From Streptomyces viridochromogenes (GTDB lineage Bacteria > Actinomycetota > Actinomycetes > Streptomycetales > Streptomycetaceae), in contig NZ_LGUR01000196.1 in NCBI RefSeq assembly GCF_001270495.1, positions 186,001 through 250,000 of the forward strand: 64,000 nucleotides of DNA, written 5' to 3'. The notes below the pieces were generated by a model. The model was not told the DNA's origin. It was given only the letters and a program-made list of their open reading frames with translations, and made no database searches. Positions 26,302 through 34,733 of this stretch are shown piece by piece (the first letter of the stretch is position 1; the number at the start of each line of letters is the position of its first letter). Made by a program: the position numbers and the translations under genes.

Positions 26302-26334
26302 CGAGGCGTCAGCAAAGTCAGCATCAGGTCAGCA
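26217..26334 (+). repeat. GTCAGCA heptamer cluster after the IS701 remnant
   Basis: The heptamer GTCAGCA occurs at 26217, 26308, 26317 and 26328, the last three spaced 9-11 bases apart. It lies just beyond the transposase homology and before the pirin gene. It may be part of the element's right end or simply a local repeat. Confidence 0.5.
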
Positions 26335-26502
26335 AGAGTCCTGCCAAAGCCGCCCACAGACAGCCACACCGCGGAATCGCCAACCGCACGGGCCTGAGCC
26401 AGCCGGCTGCCTGGACGCCTTCCGGCAAGCAGGTGGAAGACAGCGAGAATGGCCCGATCGTCTTCCGACCCGCGGCCACCAACGCTGACGCGTTCCCGCA
26501 GG

Positions 26503-27468
26503 TCAGCGCACCCTGCCCCGCGGCTTCAACGGCACGCCCGGCAGGTCCGGAGCAGGCAGCGGATCACCGTCGTACCCCTTCACCTCCCCGAACCGCCGCC
26601 CTTCCATCCAGTCCTGACGGGCCTGGACGATCTCTTCCTGCGTCCGTCCGATCCAGTTCCAGAACATGATCAGCTCCTCGTCGAACGGCTCACCGCCGAG
26701 GAGCATCAGGCCGGCGTCCGACTCGGCGCGCAGCGGGAGCTCGGTGCGGCCGCAGCCGAGGTAGAGCATGGAGCCGGGCAGTATCGGCACGCCGTCCACG
26801 TGGGCCTCGCCGGACATGGACAGGACGGCGTACTCGAAGTCCGGCTCCAGCGGGAGGCGTACGTCGGCGCCGCGGGTGAGGGACAGGTCGGCGCCGACGA
26901 TCGGGGTGAACGTCGTGCCGGGTGAGGCGGCGCCGTCCAGGCCGCCCAGGATCAGCGTGGCCCGCAGGCCCGGCGCGGTGACGACCGGCAGTTCGGCGTG
27001 GTGCTCGAAGTGCGGGTCGGTGTGGCGGTGGCTGTCCGGGAGGGCGACCCACAGCTGGGCGCCGTGGAGGAAGCGGGCGTGCGACTTCGGGCTCTCCTCG
27101 GAGTGGCTGATCGCCCGGCCGGAGGTCATCAGGCCCAGCTCGCGCGGGCGGATCGTCTGGAGGCTGCCGGTGGAGTCCCGGTGCAGGACCTCGCCCTGGT
27201 GCAGCCAGCTCACCGTCTGCAGGCCCATGTGCGGGTGCGGCGGCACCTGCATGCCGGTCTCGTCCGCGATGTCGTCGGGGCCGTAGTGATCGACGAAGCA
27301 CCAGGCGCCGACCATGCGCCGGCCCAGGTTGGGCAGCAGGCGACGGACTTCGGTGGATTCGCCGAGCTTGACGCGGCGAGGACTGAGGAGTTCGCGCACG
27401 GGCTCCGCCACGACGAAACCACGGCCGCCGCAGACGGCGGGCACCGCCTCGCGATCAAGATTGCTCAT
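26503..27468 (-). CDS. pirin family protein
   Basis: This 321-residue bicupin has the pirin metal-site motif VPPHPHMGLQTVSW (about 74-87) and the second cluster HSEESPKSHARFLHGAQLW (about 121-139). It ends with the usual C-terminal cupin (EYAVLSMSGEAHVDG). Pirins bind iron through His/Glu residues and act as quercetinases or redox-sensing partners. The specific role here is unknown. ATG 27468 is preferred over TTG 27477. It is divergent from a MarR-type regulator 113 bases away, which may control it. Confidence 0.88.
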   Translation of the reverse strand: MSNLDREAVPAVCGGRGFVVAEPVRELLSPRRVKLGESTEVRRLLPNLGRRMVGAWCFVDHYGPDDIADETGMQVPPHPHMGLQTVSWLHQGEVLHRDSTGSLQTIRPRELGLMTSGRAISHSEESPKSHARFLHGAQLWVALPDSHRHTDPHFEHHAELPVVTAPGLRATLILGGLDGAASPGTTFTPIVGADLSLTRGADVRLPLEPDFEYAVLSMSGEAHVDGVPILPGSMLYLGCGRTELPLRAESDAGLMLLGGEPFDEELIMFWNWIGRTQEEIVQARQDWMEGRRFGEVKGYDGDPLPAPDLPGVPLKPRGRVR

Positions 27469-27541
27469 GCCGCCCAAACTAGCCCCGCCGGGGCCGCCAC
27501 GTCAGTCCGTCACTCGGGGCTGTCTCGATGCGCACCAAAAA

Positions 27542-27570
27542 ATAGTAGCCATGTATATAGTAGCCATGTA
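27542..27570. promoter_or_regulatory. 15-bp-period direct repeat, likely MarR operator/promoter
   Basis: ATAGTAGCCATGTA occurs twice, at 27542-27555 and 27557-27570, in an A/T-rich island between the divergent pirin and MarR genes. TATAGT at 27556-27561 is a good -10 candidate for the MarR gene, 20 bases before its ATG. Overlap of operator and promoter suggests autoregulation. Confidence 0.6.
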
Positions 27571-27581
27571 CGGTATTCATC

Positions 27582-28073
27582 ATGAGCAAGGGTTCCGAAA
27601 ACGCCTCGCCCGGCTTTCTGGTGTGGCGTCTGTCGACGAAGTGGCGGGTCGCGGTCGACCGAGCCGTGGCCCCGCTGGGGCTCACCCACGCGCAGTACGC
27701 CCTGGTGGCCTCGCTGTACGGCATGCAGCGCCACGGCGAGCGGCCCAGTCAGCGGCGCCTCGCCGACCACACCGGGCTCGAACCGCTGTATGTCTCCAAG
27801 TTGGCGCGTTCCCTGGAAACCGCCGGCCTCCTCGAACGCACCCGGGATCCCCGGGACCCGCGCGCGGTGCAGCTGGCGCTGAGCGAGCCGGGCCAGGACC
27901 GGACCCGGCAGGCGATCGAGGTCGTCCAGGGGCTTCTGGAGCAGTTGTTGGCACCGCTCGGCGGCCTGGACAGCGCGCGCACCCGGGAGTTCAGGCGCGA
28001 GTTGGCCGTCTTGCTCGACGCACCTCTCGATCCGTCCACCACGGACCACGAGTCCACCAAGGAGCAGTCATGA
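27582..28073 (+). CDS. MarR-family transcriptional regulator
   Basis: This 163-residue winged-helix protein has LGLTHAQYALVASLYGMQRH, recognition helix region SQRRLADHTGLEPLYVSKLA and wing RDPRDPRAVQLALSE, all typical of MarR. Its stop overlaps the ATG of a second winged-helix gene (ATGA at 28070), so the two are coupled. The paired A/T-rich direct repeats just upstream are its likely autoregulatory site. It may sense phenolic or oxidative signals, as many MarR proteins do; no specific ligand is evident. Confidence 0.88.
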   Translation: MSKGSENASPGFLVWRLSTKWRVAVDRAVAPLGLTHAQYALVASLYGMQRHGERPSQRRLADHTGLEPLYVSKLARSLETAGLLERTRDPRDPRAVQLALSEPGQDRTRQAIEVVQGLLEQLLAPLGGLDSARTREFRRELAVLLDAPLDPSTTDHESTKEQS

Positions 28074-28516
28074 CCACCGCCACTCCCCTGCTCAACCCGC
28101 GAGTCATAGCCCTGGCCCACTACGCGAGCCGCGCGCTCCTGGAGAACGTACTGACCCGCCACGGCGCGACCTTCCAGCAGTCCGTCACCCTGCGGCTCGT
28201 CGCCATCGCCGATGAACCGGTGGCGCGGGACCATCTCGTCGGCGGTGTCGTGGGCGCGCTCAAGATCGACGCCGCGGCGGCGCACGCCGTGGTCGACGAG
28301 CTGATCACCGCGGGGCTGCTGGCGCCGCAGGAGCCGTCCCGGGTGCGGATCACGGAGGCCGGACGGGAGCTGCACGCCACGACCACCGCCGGGACCGCCC
28401 CGATCACCGCCCGGATCTACGCCGGCATCCCGACGGAGGAACTGGCCGCCGCCGGACGTGTACTGAGCCTCATCACCGAGCGGGCCGACGCCGAGCTCGC
28501 GGCCCTGACCAAGTAG
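28070..28516 (+). CDS. MarR-like winged-helix protein
   Basis: This 148-residue protein has an N-terminal winged helix (TLRLVAIADEPVARDHLVGG, AHAVVDELITAGLLAPQEPS, then RVRITEAGRELHA) followed by a helical tail. It overlaps the preceding MarR gene by four bases. The two adjacent genes may encode partners that form a heterodimer, or a regulator and a modulator; this is inferred. No enzyme motif is present. Confidence 0.75.
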   Translation: MTTATPLLNPRVIALAHYASRALLENVLTRHGATFQQSVTLRLVAIADEPVARDHLVGGVVGALKIDAAAAHAVVDELITAGLLAPQEPSRVRITEAGRELHATTTAGTAPITARIYAGIPTEELAAAGRVLSLITERADAELAALTK

Positions 28517-28619
28517 CGACCCTGGCCAATTTGCGGCCCTGACCAGCGGAACACCGGCACGGGAACGTAGTGGAATATTGAACCGACCTTCTCGGTTGAC
28601 GGCGCCGAAGGAGGTACGA

Positions 28620-28967
28620 GTGGACATGACGTACTACGGCTACGGAACACCGGCCGAGCGCTGGGAGCGCGCGCAGCTGTTCTTCGACGCCAAGGACTAC
28701 GCCGCCGCCGCGCGCGTCCTGGGCACGCTGGTCGAGGAGGTGCCGGAGCAGACCGGACCGCGGTTGCTGCTGGCGCGCGCCTACTACCACTCGGCCCAAC
28801 TGCGGCGCGCGGAGACCGAGTTGCGGGTCATCGTCGAGCGCGACCCGGTCGAGCAGTACGCCCGGCTGATGCTGGGCCGCACCCTTCAGCGGCAGGGACG
28901 GAGCGAGGAGGCGGAGCCGCACCTGCGCCTCGCCTCGGCGCTGGCGGGTGACTTCGAGCAGCTCTGA
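28620..28967 (+). CDS. tetratricopeptide repeat protein
   Basis: This 115-residue protein has about three TPR-like helical pairs (RWERAQLFFDAKDYAAAARV; GPRLLLARAYYHSAQLRRAE; YARLMLGRTLQRQGRSEEAE). It is probably a small scaffold. GTG 28620 is chosen because AAGGAGG lies five bases upstream; ATG 28626 is two codons further. A strong hairpin at 29011-29040 follows. Confidence 0.8.
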   Translation: MDMTYYGYGTPAERWERAQLFFDAKDYAAAARVLGTLVEEVPEQTGPRLLLARAYYHSAQLRRAETELRVIVERDPVEQYARLMLGRTLQRQGRSEEAEPHLRLASALAGDFEQL

Positions 28968-29010
28968 GCCATGGCCGGGCAACGCCCGAGCGACGCCCCT
29001 GACCATGCCC

Positions 29011-29040
29011 GGGGCCCGGTTCCCCCCGGAACCGGGCCCC
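29011..29040. terminator. perfect 13-bp hairpin between convergent genes
   Basis: GGGGCCCGGTTCC at 29011-29023 pairs perfectly with 29028-29040 around a CCCC loop. It lies between the stops of the TPR gene (plus) and the PepSY-TM gene (minus) and probably serves both. Confidence 0.8.
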
Positions 29041-29047
29041 AAGTCCT

Positions 29048-30460
29048 TCACCCCCGCGACTGGTTCACTTCCGCGGGCGTCCGCTTCCCCCGCCGATGGG
29101 CCATCTCGCCCAGTACCCCATCCACGACGATGAACGCGGCCAGCGAGATGCCGAGGAGCGGTACGAAGTAGCCGACCACGGCGACGACCGCCACCAGCGG
29201 GACCAGGATCTGCGGGGGCACTTGCTGCCATGCGCCGCGTGGGACGGGCCGACCGAAGGCGGAACCCCGGCCGCGCTGCCACCACATCCGGTAGCCCCAC
29301 ACGATCAGCACGATCAGCGAGAGCGCCAGCAGCATCAGGGCGATCTGGTTGACCAGGCCGAAGAGGACACCCGTGTGCAGGTCGATGCCCCAGCGGGTCA
29401 GCTTGGCCAGCACCGGGTAGTCGTCGAACCGCAGCACGTCGGCGACCTCGCCCGTGGACGGGTCGATCGCGACCGAGTCCTGCTTCGTCGGCCAGCTGCG
29501 CTGCACCTGCCTCACCACATACGCGGACGAGGCGTCGGCGGGCGGCACGATCTCGACGGGGTCGCCCAGGCCCTCGGCGCGCGCGGCCGCCAGGACCTTG
29601 TCGAGGCCGACGCCGTGCTCCCCGCTCCCACCCGTGCCGGCGGCGCCGCCGTGACCTCCGTGGTCGCCGCCCGCCGAGGCCGAGACGGACGGGGTGGCCT
29701 GGCCGAGGGAGGTGCGCAGTTCGTCGATGTTGGCGCCGGCGTAGGCCGACCAGGTCAGGCCGGTCGCCGAGAGGAAGACGAAGCCGACGGCGGCCCAGAC
29801 GCCTACGGTGCCGTGCAGGCCGAGCGTACGGCGGCGGCCGGTGGTGCCCCGTACCCTGCGCAGGGCGCGGCGCCGGGAGAACCACAGCACCAGGCCGCCG
29901 CCCGCGATCACCCACAGCCAGCTGGCCGCCAACTCGCTGTAGAGGCGCCCGTTCTCGCCGAGGTGCAGGTCGCGGTGGAACTCGTCGATCCAGGTGCGCA
30001 GGGGCAGTGCGCCGGTCGAGCCGTACTGTTCGAGGGCGCCCCGCACCTCGGCGGTGTACGGGTCGACGAACACGGCCAGCGTGTGGTCGGCGTCGACGCC
30101 CTTGACGCCGGACAGCATGACGCGAGTCGTCGCGTCGTCCTCCGGGGAGGGCCGTACGGCCGAGACCGTGCCCTCGGGGTGGGCCTTGCGCGCGGCGGCG
30201 ACCTGCTCGGATATCGGCAACTTCTCGTCGCCGACCGGGACGGTCAGCTCGTGGGAGTACACGATCTTCTCGGCCTGGAACGCTCCGGCGTACAGGAAGC
30301 CGGTGGCCGCGGCGACGAGCAGGAACGGCGCGACGAGCACTCCGGCGTAGAAGTGCAGACGCAGGATCAGCGGGCGCAGCGGTGCCCATCTACGGGGCGA
30401 CGAGGCCGGGGTATCGGGCTGCGTCGCCTCCTCCGCGGTGGTCGAGGGAGCGGTGGACAT
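29048..30460 (-). CDS. PepSY-associated TM (PiuB-type) membrane protein
   Basis: This 470-residue protein has a first membrane helix (HFYAGVLVAPFLLVAAATGF) and two PepSY-like extracytoplasmic regions. Further helices are at about 185-200, 232-250 and 365-385, with two more at the C-terminus. EFHRDLHLGENGRLYSELAA and GIDLHTGVLFGLVNQ carry conserved His residues of this family, which is related to ferric-reductase-like and siderophore-uptake membrane proteins. A His/Gly-rich loop (GGDHGGHGGAAG) may bind metal. ATG 30460 is preferred because GGAG lies about nine bases upstream; ATG 30469 is also possible. Iron or heme metabolism is the usual context. Confidence 0.85.
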   Translation of the reverse strand: MSTAPSTTAEEATQPDTPASSPRRWAPLRPLILRLHFYAGVLVAPFLLVAAATGFLYAGAFQAEKIVYSHELTVPVGDEKLPISEQVAAARKAHPEGTVSAVRPSPEDDATTRVMLSGVKGVDADHTLAVFVDPYTAEVRGALEQYGSTGALPLRTWIDEFHRDLHLGENGRLYSELAASWLWVIAGGGLVLWFSRRRALRRVRGTTGRRRTLGLHGTVGVWAAVGFVFLSATGLTWSAYAGANIDELRTSLGQATPSVSASAGGDHGGHGGAAGTGGSGEHGVGLDKVLAAARAEGLGDPVEIVPPADASSAYVVRQVQRSWPTKQDSVAIDPSTGEVADVLRFDDYPVLAKLTRWGIDLHTGVLFGLVNQIALMLLALSLIVLIVWGYRMWWQRGRGSAFGRPVPRGAWQQVPPQILVPLVAVVAVVGYFVPLLGISLAAFIVVDGVLGEMAHRRGKRTPAEVNQSRG

Positions 30461-30621
30461 CGGCGGCATCTCCGGGGAGTCGGACGGGGAGCGGGGACGT
30501 TTCTGTCTCTGCCTGGCGGTCCAGTAGTCGGGGGAAGGGGCCGTCGAGTTCCCGCCCGGTTAAGTGGCGTACATCACACAGGAGTCGGTGGGTCGCTCGG
30601 CTGCCATGGCATGCTGGCGCG

Positions 30622-31269
30622 ATGGCACTTCCGAGTGATCGCGCACCCCTTGCCGAACAGGTCGAGCAACTCCTGGCCACCGAGGGCCCGTTGCCCATCG
30701 TGGCGGCCGGCGACCCGGTGCTCCGGCGCGCCACGGAGCGCTTCGACGGCCAGCTGGACCCCGCGCTGCTGGCCCGCTTCGTCGAGGCCCTCCGGATCAC
30801 CATGCACGCGACACCGGGCGTCGGCCTCGCCGCACCGCAGGTCGGCGTGGGGCTGCGGATCGCGGTGATCGAGGACCCGGCGCCGGTGCCGGAGGAGGTA
30901 CGGCTGACGCGCGGCCGGGTGCCGCAGCCGTTCCGGGTGCTGGTGAACCCGTCGTACGAAGCGGTCGGCGCCGACCGTGCCGCGTTCTTCGAGGGCTGTC
31001 TGAGCGTCTCCGGCTATCAGGCGGTGGTGGCCCGGCACGCCGAGGTGCGGCTGACCGGCGAGGACGAGCACGGGCTTGCGGTGGACGAGGTGTTCACGGG
31101 GTGGCCCGCCCGTATCGTGCAGCACGAGACGGACCACCTCGACGGCGTGCTCTACCTGGACCGGGCCGAGCCGCGCTCCCTCTCCTCGAACCAGGCGATG
31201 GCCGAGCGCTGGGCCCAGCCGACCCCGGCCGAGGCGGCGAAGGCCCTCGGCTTCGAACTGCCGGGCTGA
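30622..31269 (+). CDS. def: peptide deformylase
   Basis: This 215-residue protein has all three deformylase motifs: GVGLAAPQ (66-73), EGCLS (124-128, metal ligand Cys126) and QHETDH (167-172, two His ligands and the catalytic Glu169). It removes the formyl group from nascent N-terminal methionine in the cytoplasm. The ATG at 30622 gives the usual length. Streptomycetes commonly have several copies, so this may not be the only one. It is convergent with the disulfide flavoprotein gene, with 22 bases between stops. Confidence 0.93.
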   Translation: MALPSDRAPLAEQVEQLLATEGPLPIVAAGDPVLRRATERFDGQLDPALLARFVEALRITMHATPGVGLAAPQVGVGLRIAVIEDPAPVPEEVRLTRGRVPQPFRVLVNPSYEAVGADRAAFFEGCLSVSGYQAVVARHAEVRLTGEDEHGLAVDEVFTGWPARIVQHETDHLDGVLYLDRAEPRSLSSNQAMAERWAQPTPAEAAKALGFELPG

Positions 31270-31291
31270 GTACGCCGGTCGGTGCCGTACG

Positions 31292-32725
31292 TCAGTTGTC
31301 GCGGTACGACTCCAGCAGCCGCAGCCACACCTCACTGATCGTCGGATACGACGGAACGGCGTGCCACAGCCTGCTGATCGGCACCTGTCCGGCGACCGCG
31401 ATCGTCGCCGAGTGGATGAGTTCGCCGACGCCGGGGCCGACGAAGGTGACGCCGAGGAGGGTCTCGCGCTCCAGGTCGACGACCATGCGGGCGCGGCCGC
31501 GGTAGCCGTCGCCGTACAGGGACGCCCCCGAGACCGAGGCGAGGTCGTAGTCGACGGCGCGGACGCGGTGGCCTGCCTGTTCCGCCTCCGCCAGGGAGAG
31601 GCCGACGGCGGCGGCCTCGGGGTCGGTGAAGACGACCTGGGGAACGGCGGCGTGGTCGGCGGTGGCGACGTGGGCGCTCCACGGGTCCGACTCCAGGAGG
31701 GGGACTCCCGAGGCGCGGGCGGCGATGGCCGCGCCCGCGATGCGGGCCTGGTACTTGCCCTGGTGGGTGAGGAGGGCACGGTGATTGACGTCGCCCACCG
31801 CGTACAGCCACTCGCTGCCGGTGACCCGCAGGCTGTCGTCGACCTCCAGCCAGGAGCCGGGTTCCAGGCCGACCGCGTCCAGGCCGATGTCGTCGGTGCG
31901 CGGGGCCCGGCCGGTCGCGAAGAGGATCTCGTCGGCCTCGATCCGGTCGCCGTGGTCGGTGACGACCACGACCGAGCCGTTCTGCCTGGTCACCGACTCG
32001 ACCGAGGTCCCGGTGCGGACATCGGTGCCGGCTTCGGTGAGCGCCTCGGCGATCAGTTCGCCGGCGAAGGGCTCCATGCGGTTCAGCAGGCCCTTGCCGC
32101 GGACGAGGAGGGTGACCTGGGAACCGAGGGCCTGCCAGGCGGTGGCCATCTCGGTGGCGACCACTCCCCCGCCGACCACGACCAGCCGGCCGGGCACGGA
32201 CTGCGCGCCGGTGGCCTCGCGGCTGGTCCAGGGCTCGACCTCGGCGAGTCCGGGCAGGTCGGGCAGGACGGCCCGGCTGCCGGTGCAGACGGCGACGGCC
32301 TGCCGGGCGGTCAGTACGTGCCGTACGCCGTCGGGGCCGGTCACCTCCAGGGTGCGGGGCCCGGCGAGGCGGCCGTGGCCGCGGTAGAGGTCGGCGCCGA
32401 TGCCGGTCAGCCACTGGACCTGGCCGTCGTCGTGCCAGTTCGAGGTGAAGTCGTTGCGCCGGGCGAGGACAGCGGCCGCGTCGAGGGGGCCCTGGACCGA
32501 TTGACCGAGGCCGGGCAGGCGGCGGGCGTCGGCCTGGGCGATGACCGGGCGCAGGAGCGCCTTGCTGGGCATGCACGCCCAGTACGAGCATTCGCCGCCG
32601 ACCAACTCGCTCTCCACGACCGCGGTGGAGAGGCCGGCCGCACGAGTGCGGTCCGCGACGTTCTCCCCGACCGGTCCGGCCCCGAGTACCACGACGTCGT
32701 ACGCGATGGAATCCGTTTCCGTCAT
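31292..32725 (-). CDS. FAD-dependent pyridine nucleotide-disulfide oxidoreductase
   Basis: This 477-residue protein has an N-terminal FAD fold (VVVLGAGPVGENVA), the redox-active disulfide C46-X4-C51 in GECSYWACMPSK, and a second nucleotide fold (RLVVVGGGVVATEMA). The FAD-binding ATGRAPRTDDIGLD and a C-terminal dimer domain complete the class I layout of glutathione/mycothione/lipoamide reductases. The usual C-terminal HPTxxE reads YPTISE, so the general-base histidine is replaced by tyrosine, which may alter substrate specificity. It is divergent from a thioredoxin gene with about 130 bases between them, suggesting a shared redox function. ATG 32725 is used; the upstream ORF extension lacks homology. 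Confidence 0.85.
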   Translation of the reverse strand: MTETDSIAYDVVVLGAGPVGENVADRTRAAGLSTAVVESELVGGECSYWACMPSKALLRPVIAQADARRLPGLGQSVQGPLDAAAVLARRNDFTSNWHDDGQVQWLTGIGADLYRGHGRLAGPRTLEVTGPDGVRHVLTARQAVAVCTGSRAVLPDLPGLAEVEPWTSREATGAQSVPGRLVVVGGGVVATEMATAWQALGSQVTLLVRGKGLLNRMEPFAGELIAEALTEAGTDVRTGTSVESVTRQNGSVVVVTDHGDRIEADEILFATGRAPRTDDIGLDAVGLEPGSWLEVDDSLRVTGSEWLYAVGDVNHRALLTHQGKYQARIAGAAIAARASGVPLLESDPWSAHVATADHAAVPQVVFTDPEAAAVGLSLAEAEQAGHRVRAVDYDLASVSGASLYGDGYRGRARMVVDLERETLLGVTFVGPGVGELIHSATIAVAGQVPISRLWHAVPSYPTISEVWLRLLESYRDN

Positions 32726-32855
32726 GGGGTCAGTCTTACGGGTGGTGTGCGGCGTGGCCACACGGGTACGCGCGCGGAGATACGACGGAATACACAGCCG
32801 TACGGTCGCGTTGTCGCCGACGGCCTCGCCCCGACACCAGGAAGAGGGATTCGCC

Positions 32856-33242
32856 ATGAGCAGCACCATGGAGCTCACCAAGGAGAACTTCGATGAGACG
32901 GTCACGGACAACGAGTTCGTCCTGATCGACTTCTGGGCAGCCTGGTGCGGGCCGTGCCGTCAGTTCGCCCCGGTGTACGAGAAGGCGGCCGAGGAGAACC
33001 CTGATCTCGTGTTCGGCAAGGTCGACACGGAGGCGCAGCCGGAGCTGGCCCAGGCCTTCGGTATTCAGTCGATCCCGACGCTGATGATCGTCCGGGACCG
33101 GGTCGCCGTGTTCGCGCAGCCGGGTGCCCTGCCCGAGGCCGCCCTGGCGGACGTCATCGGGCAGGCCCGCAAGCTCGACATGGACGAGGTCCACAAGGCC
33201 GTGGCCGCTCAGCAGGCGCAGGCCGAGCAGGACGGCCAGTAG
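32856..33242 (+). CDS. thioredoxin
   Basis: This 128-residue protein has the thioredoxin fold with active site WCGPC (Cys31, Cys34), VLIDFWAAWCGPC, the cis-proline region QSIPTLMIV and a slightly long Ala/Gln-rich tail. It reduces protein disulfides in the cytoplasm. It is divergent from a disulfide flavoprotein. AGGAAGAGGG precedes the ATG at 32856 by six bases. The lack of a thioredoxin reductase nearby suggests an accessory copy. Confidence 0.92.
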   Translation: MSSTMELTKENFDETVTDNEFVLIDFWAAWCGPCRQFAPVYEKAAEENPDLVFGKVDTEAQPELAQAFGIQSIPTLMIVRDRVAVFAQPGALPEAALADVIGQARKLDMDEVHKAVAAQQAQAEQDGQ

Positions 33243-33266
33243 GGCCAGGACCGCGATCCGGAAGAT

Positions 33267-34703
33267 CTAGAAGGGGTACGCCGCCACGTCACCGCGCACC
33301 GTCGTCCAGCGCACGTCGGTGAACGCCTCCAGGTTGGACTCGCCGCCGAACCGGGCGCCGGTACCGGAGGCGGCGATACCGCCGAAGGGCGCGACGGCCT
33401 CGTCGTTCACGGTCTGGTCGTTGATGTGCACGATGCCGGTGGGGATGCGCTCGGCCAGGTCGAGGCCCCGCGCGGCGTCCCCGGTGACGATCCCCAGGGA
33501 GAGGCCGTAGGAGCTCGCGGCGGCGAGTGCGGCGGCCTCGTCGGCGGTGGCGAAGGGGCGTACCGGCGCTACGGGACCGAAGACCTCCTCGGCATACGCG
33601 GGGGTCTGGTCGTCGACGCCGGCGAGCACGGTCGGCCGGTAGAACAGCTGCTCGTGGGTGCCGCCCGCGGCGAGCTTGGCTCCCCGGGACGTGCTGGCCT
33701 CCACCAGGCCGTGCACCTTGCCCAGCTGGCCCGCGTCGATGAGCGGGCCGAGGTGGACCTCGGCGCGGTGCGGGTCGCCGACGGCGAGGGCGTCGGCCTT
33801 GGCCGCGAGCCGCTCGACGTACTCCTCGTACAGCGACTGGTGGACCAGGTGCCGGCCGGTCGTCATGCAGATCTGGCCCTGGTGGAAGAAGGAGCCCCAG
33901 GCGGCCGTGGAGATCACCGCGTCGATGTCGGCGTCCTCCAGCACGATCAGGGCGGAGTTGCCGCCCAACTCCAGGTGTGCGCGCTTGAGATGACGCCCGG
34001 CGGCCTCGCCGACGGCCCGGCCCGCGCCCGTGGACCCGGTGAAGGAGATGACGGGCACACGCGGGTCGGCGACCAGGGCCTGGCCGGCCTCCGGCCCGCC
34101 CGGCAGGACATGCAGGAGCCCCTCGGGGAGGCCCGCCTCGGCGAAGACCGCCGCCAGGGACAGACCGCCGCAGACAGCCGTGCGCGGGTCCGGCTTCAGG
34201 ACGACCGCGTTGCCGAGCGCGAGGGCCGGGGCGACGGAGCGGATGGAGAGGATCAGCGGGGCGTTGAACGGGGCGATCACACCGACGACGCCGACGGGGA
34301 CCCGGCGCGTGTACGACAGCCGGGGCGCCTCGCTCGGGAGGACGTGCCCGGCCGGGCGGGAGGCGAGTGCGGCGGCCTCGTAGCACTCCTGGGAGGCGAC
34401 GTGCAGCTCGAAGTCGGCCTTGCCGGGGATCGAACCGGACTCCCGGACCAGCCATTCGCGCAGCTCGTCGGCGTGCGCGGCGAACAGGTCACCGGCCTTG
34501 CGCAGCACCGCGGCGCGTACGAAGTGCGGGACGCGCGCCCACTCGGTCTGGGCGGCGCGGGCGGCCTCGGCGGCCGTACCGACGTCCTCGGCGCCGGCCA
34601 GGGTGACGGTACCGAGCGTGTCGCCGGTGGCGGGCTCGGTGACGGCGTACTCATCTCCCGACAGGGAGGTGGACTGCCAGGCCTTCGGGTCGAGCAACGG
34701 CAT
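33267..34703 (-). CDS. aldehyde dehydrogenase, benzaldehyde/vanillin type
   Basis: This 478-residue NAD(P)+-dependent aldehyde dehydrogenase has the catalytic Cys279 in FFHQGQICMTTGR, general base Glu245 in HLELGGNS, and FTGSTGAGRAVG (cofactor site). The sequence style (GQICMTTGRHLVHQ, PIGxxHINDQTVNDE-like ending) fits the benzaldehyde/vanillin dehydrogenase group. It lies 30 bases downstream of pobA on the same strand. It would oxidise 4-hydroxybenzaldehyde or vanillin to the acid, which PobA can hydroxylate. ATG 34703 has GGAGAG six bases upstream; ATG 34724 is in frame but lacks a good site. Confidence 0.88.
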   Translation of the reverse strand: MPLLDPKAWQSTSLSGDEYAVTEPATGDTLGTVTLAGAEDVGTAAEAARAAQTEWARVPHFVRAAVLRKAGDLFAAHADELREWLVRESGSIPGKADFELHVASQECYEAAALASRPAGHVLPSEAPRLSYTRRVPVGVVGVIAPFNAPLILSIRSVAPALALGNAVVLKPDPRTAVCGGLSLAAVFAEAGLPEGLLHVLPGGPEAGQALVADPRVPVISFTGSTGAGRAVGEAAGRHLKRAHLELGGNSALIVLEDADIDAVISTAAWGSFFHQGQICMTTGRHLVHQSLYEEYVERLAAKADALAVGDPHRAEVHLGPLIDAGQLGKVHGLVEASTSRGAKLAAGGTHEQLFYRPTVLAGVDDQTPAYAEEVFGPVAPVRPFATADEAAALAAASSYGLSLGIVTGDAARGLDLAERIPTGIVHINDQTVNDEAVAPFGGIAASGTGARFGGESNLEAFTDVRWTTVRGDVAAYPF

Positions 34704-34733
34704 TGCGACTCTCCGTTCGATCACCGGCGGGAC

